From NCBI GenBank assembly GCA_052174495.1, contig JBQMRR010000007.1, positions 62,001 to 126,000 on the forward strand: a DNA stretch of 64,000 nt. Reading direction: 5' to 3'. The translations under genes and the position numbers were made by a program. Below are positions 43,180 to 53,443 of the stretch, one piece after another (within the stretch, counting starts at the first letter, position 1; every line of letters begins with the position of its first letter). The DNA is from Arsenophonus sp052174495 (GTDB lineage Bacteria; Pseudomonadota; Gammaproteobacteria; Enterobacterales; Enterobacteriaceae). Below the pieces are notes generated by a model. The model saw nothing but the letters and a program-made list of their open reading frames with translations, was not told the DNA's origin and did no database searches.

Positions 43180-45522
43180 ATGATAAAAAAAAATCATCCG
43201 ATACTGTTTGCTACCATAATTTTGGTAACTGCTCATAGCCAACAAATCCATGCTGATCTAACAGAGCAATGCATGCTAGAGGTACCGCTATATACTAAAT
43301 CCATCATGAAAGGTAATCTCAATGATCTTCCTATTCATATCACCGCAAGAGATGTTGTTGGTAAATATCCTCATTTCATTGAATATGAAGGTAATGTAGA
43401 TATTCAACAAGGTAATCAGACTCTCACTGCTAATAAAGTTAGATTAACCCAAACCAAAACGAACAGCCAAAAATTATTGCGTACAGTAATCGCAACAGGA
43501 AATGTACATTATGATGATCCAGGAATTATCTTAAAAGGGTCAAAAGCACGGTTAAATTTAAATAATAAAGATACCGATATTGAAAATGGTAACTATTTGA
43601 TGGTAGGGCGTCTAGGTCGCGGCTATGCAAATAAAATAAAATTGCGTGGTGAAAATCGGTATACGATTTTAGAAAAAGGTATGTTTACTTCCTGCCTTCC
43701 AGATAATAATAGCTGGAACATTTTTGGCTCTGAAATTATTTTAGATCATCAAGAACAAGTTGCTAAAATATGGAATGCACGCTTTAGCCTTGCTAAAATC
43801 CCAGTTTTTTATAGCCCTTATTTACAATTACCGATTGGTAATAAGCGTCGATCTGGTTTTCTATTACCTAATAGTAGTTATTCTAAGAGATCAGGCTTGG
43901 ATTTTTCGCTACCTTTTTACTGGAACATCGCGCCTAACTACGATGCAACCATTACACCACAATTTATGACTTTTCGTGGTATAAAACTGAATAATAAGTT
44001 TCGTTATCTTATTGGTGCTGGTACTGGTACTGTTGTTATTGATTGGCTAAAAAATGACCGTAATTATATTAAGGATAAAAATAGTGACAAGTATCCAACT
44101 CGTGATAGTAATGATCGTTGGCTTCTATATTGGGGTCATTCGGGTGTACTGGATCAAGTATGGCGTTTTAATGTTGATTATATCAAAGTTAGTGATCCAA
44201 AATATTTCACTGATTTTAGGTCTAAATATGGTAATAGTACTGACGACTATGCTACTCAAAAATTCAGTATCGGTTATACTAAACTTAACTGGAATGCAAC
44301 CTTAACACATAAACAGTTTCAGATTTTTGTTGATTCACCCAACAGTAAAGCTTACAAAACTGAACCACAATTAGACCTTAACTATTATAGATATGATCTG
44401 GGGCCATTTAATCTAAAAACTTATGTTCAAGCAGCGCGTATTATCAGTGTTAAAACCAATAATCCTAATGCTACGCGATTACATATTGAACCAGAACTGA
44501 ATCTAGCATTAGCAAATAGCTGGGCCAGTATTAACAATACTGTAAGGGTGATGGCAACTTATTATGACCAGGATATCCCTGCTAATCTGTCTGATAGCTC
44601 ACTAAAAAAACAAGTTACTCGTGTACTACCATCAGTAACTTCTGATGTAGAAATGCTTTTCGAGTGTGATCTACTAATAAATAAAAATTATGTGCAAACG
44701 TTAGAACCTCGGATGCAATATCTTTATGTACCTTATCGAGATCAAAGTAATATTAATAATTATGATTCCTTTTTACTGCAGGCTGATTATAATGGGTTAT
44801 TCCGTAACCGAATCTATAGCGGACTAGATCGTATCGCTTCAACTAATCAATTAACGACCGGTATCACTACGCGTATTTATGATAAAGAATTGACTGAACG
44901 TTTTAATTTTTCTATCGGGCAGATATACTATTTTGAACGCCCTAGAACTGAAGATTTCGATTTACCTATTGAGGATAAAAGTAATACTGGCTCATTATTA
45001 TGGGCCGGTGATGCTTATTTACGCTTAACGAATAACTTGGGACTAAAAGGCGGACTTCAGTATGATAAGCGACTTAGTGATATCACGATGGGAAATATTG
45101 TAACAGAATATCGCTTGGATTCAGATCGTTTAATTCAGATAAATTACCGCTTTGTTAATCGCGATTATATTCAAGCAACTGTTAGAAACGCATCAGCTTT
45201 TCAAAAAAAAATTTCTCAAATCGGGGCAGTAGTGAGTTGGCCTTTAACTGATCGCTGGAACTTTGTTAGCTCTTATTATCATGATTTGAAAGAAAATCAA
45301 CCTGCCAGTCGATTAATCGGTTTACAGTATAGTACTTGCTGCTTGTCAATTAATATTAGTTATGAGCGAAAAATCGTTGGTTGGCAACAACAAAACTTTA
45401 GTAGTCAATATGATAATCAATGGTTAATCAATGTGGAATTAAGAGGTCTAAATAAAAATCATAATTTTGGAAGTCAGAATATGCTTGCTAGTGCTATTTT
45501 AGCTTATCAACAAGCCTTTTAA
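43180..45522 (+). CDS. lptD: LPS-assembly protein LptD
   Basis: Outer-membrane beta-barrel that inserts lipopolysaccharide in the outer leaflet together with LptE. The 780 residues are essentially full length. N-terminal signal peptide (to about HADLTEQ), OstA/LptA-like N domain (residues ~45-200: VDIQQGNQTLTANKVRL, ANKIKLRGENRYTILEKGMFTSC), and a long C-terminal barrel. The four cysteines of the essential disulfides are present: Cys31 (TEQCML), the TSCLPDN Cys near 170, and the adjacent pair in YSTCCLSI. An extra Cys is in LFECDLL. First gene of lptD-surA-pdxA-rsmA-apaG-apaH. Retention means the cell still builds LPS. Confidence 0.97.
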   Translation: MIKKNHPILFATIILVTAHSQQIHADLTEQCMLEVPLYTKSIMKGNLNDLPIHITARDVVGKYPHFIEYEGNVDIQQGNQTLTANKVRLTQTKTNSQKLLRTVIATGNVHYDDPGIILKGSKARLNLNNKDTDIENGNYLMVGRLGRGYANKIKLRGENRYTILEKGMFTSCLPDNNSWNIFGSEIILDHQEQVAKIWNARFSLAKIPVFYSPYLQLPIGNKRRSGFLLPNSSYSKRSGLDFSLPFYWNIAPNYDATITPQFMTFRGIKLNNKFRYLIGAGTGTVVIDWLKNDRNYIKDKNSDKYPTRDSNDRWLLYWGHSGVLDQVWRFNVDYIKVSDPKYFTDFRSKYGNSTDDYATQKFSIGYTKLNWNATLTHKQFQIFVDSPNSKAYKTEPQLDLNYYRYDLGPFNLKTYVQAARIISVKTNNPNATRLHIEPELNLALANSWASINNTVRVMATYYDQDIPANLSDSSLKKQVTRVLPSVTSDVEMLFECDLLINKNYVQTLEPRMQYLYVPYRDQSNINNYDSFLLQADYNGLFRNRIYSGLDRIASTNQLTTGITTRIYDKELTERFNFSIGQIYYFERPRTEDFDLPIEDKSNTGSLLWAGDAYLRLTNNLGLKGGLQYDKRLSDITMGNIVTEYRLDSDRLIQINYRFVNRDYIQATVRNASAFQKKISQIGAVVSWPLTDRWNFVSSYYHDLKENQPASRLIGLQYSTCCLSINISYERKIVGWQQQNFSSQYDNQWLINVELRGLNKNHNFGSQNMLASAILAYQQAF

Positions 45523-45606
45523 TAAAATTGATATATTTCATATATCAAATAAAAGAAATTTAAAATAGAATTAAGCTTTAATATAATTAAACAAAATGAG
45601 AGTTTT

Positions 45607-46899
45607 ATGAATTATTGGAGAAAACTGATTATTGGCTTGTTATTTACAGTCAGTACTACTACGCTAGCAGTCACACAACAATTGGATAAAGTGACTGCTA
45701 TTGTTAATGATGGCGTTGTGCTACAAAGTGACGTAGATAATATGCTAGATATATTAAGAATAAACGCCAAAAATGCAGGACAGAAAATTCCTAATGAAAA
45801 TATATTACATCACCAAATATTAGAACGCTTGATTATTGATAAAATTATTATACAAATAGCCGAAAAAATGCAGATTCAGGTTTCTGACCAATCAATTGAT
45901 TTTACTATTACCAATATTGCCGCAAAAAATGGATTAACAGTTGACCAACTACAACAACGCTTATCAATGAATGGGATCAATTTAGAAAATTACCGTAGCG
46001 ATATTCGTAGAGAAATAATGATCGCAGAAGTACGTAATAATGAGGTTCGTCCATGGATTACTATCCTTCCTCAAGAAGTCGATTTACTGGTTGCTCAACT
46101 TAATTCACGAGCTAGTCAGAATACTAATGTTAATTTAAGCCATATTGCAATACAACTACCAGAAAATTCAACTAATAAACAAAGTCAATTAGCAATGGAT
46201 ACGGTAAATAAAATTATTACCCAATTAAAGCAAGGTGGTGATTTTGGTAAGTTAGCCATTACTTACTCTGCTAATTCCAATCTCTTAAGAAGTGAACAAA
46301 TGCGCTGGAGTAAGATTGAAGAATTGCCAACCGTTTTTGCTCAACAAGTTCAGAATGCTAAAAAAGGTGATATCATTGGACCTATTCGTTCTAGTTTCGG
46401 ATTTCATATATTAAAACTCAATGATATACAAAGTGGTAATATGCCGATTTTGGTTACTGAAGTGAAAGCTCGCCATATTCTTATTAAGCTTTCACCTATT
46501 ATAAGTAATGAACAGGCATATAAAAAAATAGAAGAAATTGCTCAGAAAATTAAAACAGGGCAAATAACCTTTGCTGAAGCAGCTAAAAAATATTCACAAG
46601 ATCCAGGCTCTGCATTACGTGGTGGTGCCCTTGGTTGGAATATTCCTAATTTTTATGATCCAGGATTTCGTGATGGTTTAATGCGTTTAAATAAAGGTGA
46701 AATAAGTCAACCAATTCACTCTTTTTTTGGTTGGCATCTTATTCAGCTGGAAGATATTCGCCAAGTTGATAAAACTAATATAACACAGAAAGAACATGCC
46801 TATCGTTTATTATTCAATCGTAAATTTAACGAAGAAGCGCAAATTTGGATGCAAGAACTACGCGCATCTGCTTATGTAAAAATTCTTAATGAGAAGTGA
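45607..46899 (+). CDS. surA: Periplasmic chaperone and peptidyl-prolyl isomerase SurA
   Basis: Escorts outer-membrane proteins, including LptD, to the BAM complex. The 430 residues have a signal peptide (MNYWRKLIIGLLFTVSTTTLA), the SurA N domain (LDKVTAIVNDGVVLQSDV onward), and two parvulin domains: P1 about 170-275 and P2 about 285-385, the latter with ARHILIKLSP, YSQDPGSALRGGALGW and SFFGWHLIQLEDIR. P1 is more divergent, as is usual. It lies 84 bases after lptD, and its stop overlaps the pdxA start (TGATG). Confidence 0.97.
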   Translation: MNYWRKLIIGLLFTVSTTTLAVTQQLDKVTAIVNDGVVLQSDVDNMLDILRINAKNAGQKIPNENILHHQILERLIIDKIIIQIAEKMQIQVSDQSIDFTITNIAAKNGLTVDQLQQRLSMNGINLENYRSDIRREIMIAEVRNNEVRPWITILPQEVDLLVAQLNSRASQNTNVNLSHIAIQLPENSTNKQSQLAMDTVNKIITQLKQGGDFGKLAITYSANSNLLRSEQMRWSKIEELPTVFAQQVQNAKKGDIIGPIRSSFGFHILKLNDIQSGNMPILVTEVKARHILIKLSPIISNEQAYKKIEEIAQKIKTGQITFAEAAKKYSQDPGSALRGGALGWNIPNFYDPGFRDGLMRLNKGEISQPIHSFFGWHLIQLEDIRQVDKTNITQKEHAYRLLFNRKFNEEAQIWMQELRASAYVKILNEK

Positions 46900-47909
46900 T
46901 GCACAGTAATCTTTATGGTAAAAAAACTAATACTATCGTTCTAACTCCTGGTGAACCGTCAGGAGTGGGGCCTGATATTTTAATCCAACTAGCTCAACAA
47001 AATTGGCCAGTTAGATTAGTTGTTTGTGCTGATCCAGACCTGCTTATAATTAGAGCTAATCAGCTTGGCTTAGAATTAGAATTAACTATCTATTCATCTG
47101 AAGCACAGAATAACAACCAAGCTGTGAAAACATTGACGGTATTACCAATAAAATTATCTGCACCGGTTAAAGCAGGTCAACTTAATAAACAAAATAGCAC
47201 TTATGTAATAGAAACACTTAACCGCGCCTATAATGGCTGTATGACAGGTGAATTTTCAGCATTAGTTACCGGCCCTGTCCATAAAGGAATTATCAATGAT
47301 GCAGGAATTCCCTTTACCGGGCATACTGAATTTTTTGCTGATAAAAGTAAAACAAAAAAAGTTGTCATGATGTTAATGACAGAAACATTGCGTGTTGCGC
47401 TGGCAACAACTCATTTACCTATAAAACAGGTTTCAGATGCAATTACTTTTCAGAGTCTACAAGAAGTTATTTATATTTTAAATCATGAATTAAAATATAA
47501 ATTTGGCATTAAAACACCTGCTATTTATATCTGTGGATTAAATCCTCATGCCGGCGAAAGCGGACATATGGGATATGAGGAAATTGAAATTATCATCCCA
47601 GTTATCAATAAATTACGTCATGAAGGATTCCAACTTTATGGCCCTTTCTCAGCGGATACCTTATTCCAACCAAAATATCTGAGCAAAGCTGATGTAATTT
47701 TAACTATGTATCATGATCAAGGTCTGCCTGTTCTAAAATGTCAAGGTTTTGGTCACGCGGTAAACATTACTTTAGGCTTACCCTTTATCCGTACATCAGT
47801 TGACCATGGTACAGCGATCGAATTAGCAGGAAGTGGGCAGGCAGATGTTAATAGTTTTATGACCGCCTTAAAATTAGCTATTAAATTGATACAAAATAAC
47901 AATGAATAA
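46899..47909 (+). CDS. pdxA: 4-hydroxythreonine-4-phosphate dehydrogenase
   Basis: NAD-dependent oxidation of 4-phosphohydroxy-threonine in the DXP-dependent pyridoxal phosphate pathway. About 336 residues with VLTPGEPSGVGPDIL, ALVTGPVHKGIINDAG, FTGHTEFFAD, the metal-binding His in ALATTHLP, LNPHAGESGHMG and MYHDQGLPVLK, and the ending TSVDHGTAIELAG. I use the ATG at 46,899, overlapping the surA stop by one base; a GTG one codon earlier is also possible. Overlaps rsmA by 8 bases. Confidence 0.96.
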   Translation: MHSNLYGKKTNTIVLTPGEPSGVGPDILIQLAQQNWPVRLVVCADPDLLIIRANQLGLELELTIYSSEAQNNNQAVKTLTVLPIKLSAPVKAGQLNKQNSTYVIETLNRAYNGCMTGEFSALVTGPVHKGIINDAGIPFTGHTEFFADKSKTKKVVMMLMTETLRVALATTHLPIKQVSDAITFQSLQEVIYILNHELKYKFGIKTPAIYICGLNPHAGESGHMGYEEIEIIIPVINKLRHEGFQLYGPFSADTLFQPKYLSKADVILTMYHDQGLPVLKCQGFGHAVNITLGLPFIRTSVDHGTAIELAGSGQADVNSFMTALKLAIKLIQNNNE

Positions 47910-48711
47910 ACGAATCCATGAAGGGCACTTTGCCCGTAAGCGTTTTGGGCAAAATTTTTTAACCGACCCATTTATTATTAACAATATAGTTGCTGCTTTT
48001 AACCCAAAATCTGATCAATCTATTGTTGAAATTGGTCCTGGTTTAGGTGCTCTAACATTACCTATCACTAAGCATATAGAAAATATAACGGTAATTGAGT
48101 TAGATCGTAATCTTGCTGCCCGTTTAGCTGCGCATCCTGTGTTAAGTGCTAAACTAACAATTATATCAAGCGATGCAATGATGATTGATTTTGGCGCAAT
48201 AGCGAAAGAAAAAAGTCAACCTCTTAGAGTGTTCGGTAACCTTCCTTATAATATTTCAACTCATTTAATGTTCCATCTTTTTACTTATACTAATGCTATT
48301 GCTGATATGAATTTTATGCTTCAGAAAGAGGTTGTAAATCGCTTAGTTGCAGGACCAAATACTAAAGCATATGGTCGCCTTACCGTTATGGCGCAATATT
48401 ATTGTCAGATAATTTCTATTTTAGCTGTGCCACCATCAGCTTTTACGCCAGCGCCAAAAGTAGATTCAGCTGTCATACGTTTAATTCCTCATCAACGAAA
48501 CCATTATCCTATTTGTGATGTCGATTTATTAAATCGTATTACTACACAGGGGTTTAATCAACGACGTAAAAGTATTCGTAATAGTTTAAGTGATTTATTT
48601 AATGAGCAGGATTTTAAACAATTAGGTATTGATTCAAATTATCGCGCTGAAAATATTTCAGTAGAAAATTATTGCAAGTTAGCTAGAAGATTGGCTAAAA
48701 TCACTCCCTAA
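47902..48711 (+). CDS. rsmA: 16S rRNA dimethyladenosine transferase
   Basis: KsgA/RsmA dimethylates A1518 and A1519 in helix 45 of 16S rRNA during 30S maturation. The 269 residues carry the SAM-binding motif VEIGPGLGALT, the catalytic NLPYNIS (motif IV), FMLQKEVVNRL, VPPSAFTPAPKVDSAVIR, and FNQRRKSIRNSL in the C-terminal domain. The start ATG lies in the 3' end of pdxA, with translational coupling likely. Confidence 0.97.
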   Translation: MNKRIHEGHFARKRFGQNFLTDPFIINNIVAAFNPKSDQSIVEIGPGLGALTLPITKHIENITVIELDRNLAARLAAHPVLSAKLTIISSDAMMIDFGAIAKEKSQPLRVFGNLPYNISTHLMFHLFTYTNAIADMNFMLQKEVVNRLVAGPNTKAYGRLTVMAQYYCQIISILAVPPSAFTPAPKVDSAVIRLIPHQRNHYPICDVDLLNRITTQGFNQRRKSIRNSLSDLFNEQDFKQLGIDSNYRAENISVENYCKLARRLAKITP

Positions 48712-48734
48712 TAGTGACAAACTTTGGGGGCACT

Positions 48735-49112
48735 ATGCTAAATGAACCTAATATCTATATACAAGTTCAAAGTGTCTATATTGAAAATCAATCTTTACCA
48801 GAAGAAGCTAGATTTGTTTTTGCCTATACGGTTTCTATTCGTAATCTTGGACGTACTCCGGTACAATTAATCAGTCGTTATTGGTTAATTACCAATAGTG
48901 ATGGTAAACGTACTGAAGTACAAGGCAAGGGCGTCGTAGGAGAGCAACCTGTTATTCAACAAACTGCCGAATTTTATTATACTAGTGGCGCCATTATAGA
49001 AACACCAATGGGAACTATGGAAGGCCATTATGTGATGTTAGATAATGATGGTAAAAATTTTTATGTTAATATCCCAGTCTTTCGTCTTGCCATCCCAACA
49101 CTTATAAACTAA
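48735..49112 (+). CDS. apaG: ApaG (CorD) family protein
   Basis: Small fibronectin III-like beta-sandwich protein (DUF525/ApaG fold) of uncertain cellular role, linked genetically to divalent cation resistance and to ApaH. With the start at 48,735 (MLNEPNIYIQVQSVYIE) it has 125 residues, the family length; a GGGGG ribosome binding site 4-9 bases upstream supports this over the in-frame ATG at 48,714. Conserved: FAYTVSIRNLG, RYWLITNSDG, GVVGEQP, YTSGAIIETPMGTMEGHY, FRLAIPTLIN. Confidence 0.95.
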   Translation: MLNEPNIYIQVQSVYIENQSLPEEARFVFAYTVSIRNLGRTPVQLISRYWLITNSDGKRTEVQGKGVVGEQPVIQQTAEFYYTSGAIIETPMGTMEGHYVMLDNDGKNFYVNIPVFRLAIPTLIN

Positions 49113-49125
49113 GATTAAAATAATT

Positions 49126-49947
49126 ATGGCTACCTATCTTATAGGAGATATTCACGGCTGCTATCGTGAACTTAGAGCAGTTCTTAAACAAGTAAAATTT
49201 GAGCCCAAAAAAGATGTGTTATGGCTGACCGGTGATCTTGTATCCCGCGGGCCGGATTCTCTAAAAGTTTTACGTTATATTAAAAGATTAAGATTATCTG
49301 TTAGAATGGTACTAGGTAATCATGATCTTAATCTTATCGGCGAGTATCTTAAAATGACACATAATAAACCAAAAAGTAAACTGAAAAAATTACTAACAGC
49401 GCCTGATGCTGATAAATTAGTTAATTGGTTACGACACCAACCATTATTACAAGTTGATAATAAGAAAAAAATCATCATGACACATGCAGGGATCATGCCC
49501 CAATGGGATTTAACAACAGCTCAGATGTGTGCTAAAGAAGTAGAGGCTATACTTAGTAGTGATACATATCCTTTATTTATCGACGCCATGTATGGCAATA
49601 TACCGAAGAACTGGTCACCAAGCCTAACAGGATTACCCCGTTTATGTTTTAATATTAATGTTTTAACTCGTATGCGTTATTGCTTTCCTGACGGTCAGTT
49701 AAATATGACTTGGAAAAGTAAACCTGAAAACACACCTTTGCCTTTAAAGCCTTGGTTTGATCTACCAAGAAAAATACCACCAGAATATACTATTATTTTT
49801 GGTCATTGGGCTTCCCTTGAAGGAAAAGGGATACCTAAAGGTATTTATGGGCTTGATACCGGTTGTTGCTGGGGAGGAAAACTGACTTTATTACACTGGG
49901 AAGACAAAAAATATTTTTGCCAGCCTGCATTTACAAAAGATACCTAA
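49126..49947 (+). CDS. apaH: Symmetrical diadenosine tetraphosphatase
   Basis: Hydrolyses Ap4A to two ADP and also removes Np4 caps from mRNA, which links it to RppH. PPP-family metallophosphatase signatures are all present: GDIHGCY, GDLVSRGP, GNHDLNL, HAGIMPQWD and FGHWASLEGKG, with GLDTGCCWGG near the end. 273 residues; the C-terminal tail is a few residues shorter than in E. coli. Last gene of the cluster; a strong hairpin begins 64 bases after its stop. Confidence 0.97.
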   Translation: MATYLIGDIHGCYRELRAVLKQVKFEPKKDVLWLTGDLVSRGPDSLKVLRYIKRLRLSVRMVLGNHDLNLIGEYLKMTHNKPKSKLKKLLTAPDADKLVNWLRHQPLLQVDNKKKIIMTHAGIMPQWDLTTAQMCAKEVEAILSSDTYPLFIDAMYGNIPKNWSPSLTGLPRLCFNINVLTRMRYCFPDGQLNMTWKSKPENTPLPLKPWFDLPRKIPPEYTIIFGHWASLEGKGIPKGIYGLDTGCCWGGKLTLLHWEDKKYFCQPAFTKDT

Positions 49948-50010
49948 AACTATACTTATTCTATTATTTAATAGATAGTAGAATATAAGCATTAAGTCCT
50001 AGACCACTAT

Positions 50011-50060
50011 TATATCCTTAGTTAACTCTATTTATAGCAATGGAGTTAACTAAGGATATA
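50011..50060 (+). terminator. Perfect 18-bp hairpin downstream of apaH
   Basis: Arms TATATCCTTAGTTAACTC (50,011-50,028) and its exact reverse complement (50,043-50,060) around a 14-base loop. It stands 64 bases past the apaH stop. No U-run follows, so it is not a textbook intrinsic terminator; it may act as a 3'-end stabiliser, or may be an IS-type end. Such perfection is unusual in this decayed DNA. Confidence 0.45.
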
Positions 50061-50089
50061 ATTGAGGATAATGTATTATTGATAAGGCT

Positions 50090-50231
50090 CCATCATTATA
50101 CAACTACAACAACTAAAATCATTGTTTCTCTTTATGCAAGAGAAAAGCTGCCGCTACTTTTGCTAAGCATTATAGCAAATCTGAACTTACTGTTCCTAAA
50201 GAGCAAAATAAGATGATTTTTTGATGTTTGA
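50090..50231 (+). mobile_element. IS481-family transposase relic, N-terminal part
   Basis: Plus-strand frames read LHHYTTTTTKI, then AATFAKHYSKSELTVP and EQNKMIF. This matches the IS481 N-terminal start (LHxxATTTPKIR) and HTH (LAKRYGISELTVxKWRKRDD). Interrupted at 50,232 by IS1595 at the same point as in the 3.8-7.0 kb copy. Confidence 0.65.
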
Positions 50232-51270
50232 CTATGTTATCAAAGGTTGTTGTTTTTTTTGTAAAACAATTTATAGCTATATTTATATTTCAACTTTTAT
50301 AGTTTAAAATAGCCTTCTCCAAGGCAAATAATTCTGTATATAAACAAATCTACACCTTAGATGCTACTTAGCTATCTTTTTAATTGGCTGATATAGCTTT
50401 TTATATTTTAAATATGGAATTTATTACTAATAAATAGCTGATTATCCAGCCTTATTAAGTGATGATATTTAATTTATATTCGCTGTCAAATAGTTTCGTG
50501 TATCATTTTCCTCAATCTAAGGAAAATGATGAACTCTTTATTGATAGTCGGTTTAAGAAAATAACTAATACACTCTACGTTAAACTCTTTAAGAATTTCA
50601 TTGCTTATATAACCTCTCAATCTTGGAGGATTAAAACCGCGATTTGTTTTTTTTACTTTTATCTCCTCCCCTCCCGCATTATCTACTTTCCCTATCTGAA
50701 AAAGTACACTTCCTTTTAAATAAATTCAGAGAAAAATGTTTCCTAAGCTTTAATAACAGCACTTAAGTGCATTTATATTAATTATGTTTCTCCTAAATTA
50801 AGGAATCAGTAACGGCATCTAAATGTTGTTTTAAAAATTAATGCCTATTTCTTTTGCTGACTCCTGTATAGTCAGTCTATTTAATGTATATCGAATATAA
50901 CTAAATCATTTATCCTTATGATGTAATTTTGTTAGAGGAATTCCAATAAGATTGTTAAATCTTTTATTGCAATCAGGGATTTTATAACGATATTACTGCA
51001 TAACTCTAATGAATATCTACAGAGTATAAAATATTATTTCACTGTAACAATATGGGCAGGATAAAGTGGAATGAGTTGTTTTAAATATATAGATCAATTT
51101 CATCTGATAGGTTATCTCCAATCCAACTAATAAGATGCAATTTTATACTGATAGGGAGTAAGGAAAGAATCTGTTTCATTTGTATGACTGTTTAATTTTT
51201 CATGGTAACTACTGTAATGAAAACCATTCATATAGTATAAAGGATCTATCAATAACTTTTGCAGACATAG
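50232..51270 (-). mobile_element. IS1595-family element, inserted in IS481
   Basis: Left end CTATGTTATCAAAGGTTGTT and right end AATAACTTTTGCAGACATAG are decayed versions of the perfect terminal repeats at 4596 and 6840. Length 1,039 bp agrees with about 1,034 bp for that copy without its IS256. The minus strand reads NNLIG-like, ESAKEIGINFKT-like and SNEILKEFNVECISYFL segments of the ISXO2-like transposase. Short open frames inside (for example 50,459-50,719) are not genes. Confidence 0.75.
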
Positions 51271-52084
51271 CCTGATCATCACACCTCATATTCCCAATAG
51301 TTTTGTCGATGATTCTGTTGCCCTGCTTAGAGCGCGTAGTTATTTTCTTATGAAAAACGGATTTTTTGCTGATCTCCTCCTGGCAGTCGTACACGAACTC
51401 CTGAGCTCAGCATTGTATCTCAATCTGGCTTGGATTCCTGTTTATGCAGGCTAAGACGGAAAATTTGAATGAAATAAGGATAAAGCCCCAAATTCAAAGC
51501 TATAAAGCGTTTAAAATCTATCAACTTGGTTATCTGTACGTAGATATGAATATTTTTTGCAAATGCAAACTAAACTTAACGATCTTTATCTTTTTGTAAA
51601 TATAGATTTTTGATGAGTTTTATCTATCTTTACAAAGACCAAGACTTGCAGTCAATTCTAGACGCTTCTTACGTTATCTTAACCGGTATATCCTATGACT
51701 ATTCATCGGATACTTGCAGGCAATTATAAAGAATTTATAGACCGCCTTCTGGTCTCCAAAAATGTTCAGTCATTAAAAATAGGAATTCAATCGTCTTCCA
51801 TCCAGAGATTAGTATATAATACCGATTTATCTAACACCGGTGCATCCTTAAACAAATTGCATGGAATCAAGTAATTTAATTGCCATATAGAAGATGCGCT
51901 GAAAATCTATCACTTCACTTCTAGTGAAGATCTTGAGATCATTCTACATGAGATATCTATCTGTAGAATCAGGTATTGTCTCAATTACTATTGAGTAGTA
52001 AAACTCCATTGCAGTCTATAAAAAATTAGTTAAAGTTAAATATAAATTATTTAAAAACTATACTATCTTCATGGAAGTAATATA
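51271..52084 (+). mobile_element. IS481-family transposase relic, main part
   Basis: Continues the transposase begun at 50,090. Frames read AFKIYQLGYLYVDMNI near 51,505, SRRFLRYL near 51,665, YKEFIDRL near 51,735 (DNGKEFTDRL), LTPVHP near 51,835, then VLSQLLLSSKTPLQSIKN near 51,975 as the C-terminus. The start of this piece matches the reverse complement of 4561-4595, so both IS1595 junctions are shared with that locus. Confidence 0.7.
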
Positions 52085-53410
52085 AAATTATGCTTATTTC
52101 TGCTGTATGAGATTTTAGCGATAATGGCCTAATTCTGCTGATTAATTTTATGAATAATTTCAATATAATAGAGATGATATTCCATGGAATGTCTAGCCTA
52201 CAAGGTATCCGCAAAACCAAACATTATCTCTAATCCCTTTCATGAATGCATTTATAATAGTCTCAGGTAGATGATAGGCACCGATGTTGAGGTTGAGCTC
52301 GAAACCATTCATGCTGTAACAACATGCTCAACACCCCTTTGTTGATGGACGTCATTCCCTCGACCATAACGGTTATTTGCTACAGCCAAGTTACAAAACG
52401 ATATTGTCTATGTTTAAGTTAAAGTACTAAGGTTAAGGGAATCGCCCTGGAAAGGGAATATCTTTTCAACACCTCATTGCTACTGCCTTATCTTAATCGT
52501 ATAAAACATTGAAGAGTGTTAGCATATAGCTATGTACTTCTAAGTCATATTCACTAATGATTTTCAGGAAACTCTGCAGCAGTTATCAGTAAAAAGCACA
52601 TGATCTCTCTGCAGAAAACCTATCAATAAACTCCAATACCAATGCCTTAAAGAGCATAAGCAATTGATAGCTACATAATTTAGCGATACCTGTTACATTT
52701 ATTACTTGACCGATGATATATATAGTTTTCTCAGGCAAACTAATCGCCTTTGCCTGCTGCTTAATTATCGGCATTACTGTTCATAGCCGTAATGAAATGG
52801 CTGTAGTCAAAAATGCTTATCAAGTGTCAGAAACAAACTGTGCCTAACTTTTCAATGGGCTGCTAATCCCGGATCAGTTTAACTGATCTTCTAGGCTTCC
52901 TACGGAAGCCAATGCCTTTAGTTTTTTTGAATGCAATGGGTAAAGATATTCCAGAACATATACAGCACTAACGTTATCTAACGAGGGTACATTAAAAGTC
53001 AAACCTGAATTGCGAGAGCTCTAACTACTAGAGAGTTGGAATGCCGGTAATAAATTTTCTCGATGTTTTGTTGATAATATTCCAGCGTAATTCTGTCAGT
53101 AATTAAAGAAGCTGGAGAAAAATCGATAGAGAAGGGCTCTTCCTTCGATAACTTTCGTCGGTACACTGGGCATCAATGAGAATGAAGAATCTGATTGAAT
53201 TGCCTATTACATAATAAGCTTATGAAATTGATGCACGAAGAGCATTATGCTTTGGAAAATATCCTTTTATAATGGCATTTAGCTGCTTTCGTTTACTCAA
53301 TTTGACTGGAACCGGCTAAGGGAATTTGAAAAAAGATGAATGACAGATTTATAAAGCATAAAAGTAGGGGAGTAAAGCCTGCCTTCATGCATTAGATTTA
53401 CTCATACTTT
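52085..53410 (+). mobile_element. IS256-family relic
   Basis: Left end AAATTATGCTTATTTCTGCT; right end TAGATTTACTCATACTTTTA, just 34 bases from the folA stop. Same orientation as the copy at 38.4 kb; conserved-region traces include CTTTTCAATGGGCTGCT near 52,845 and the 3' region near 53,210. No open frame. Confidence 0.75.
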
Positions 53411-53443
53411 TAGTTTTTATTAAACTCAGTATCTTACATAGCT

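Noticed and set aside
50459..50719. 86-codon plus-strand open stretch
   Set aside because: Antisense to the IS1595 transposase relic, whose minus-strand text is recognisable here.
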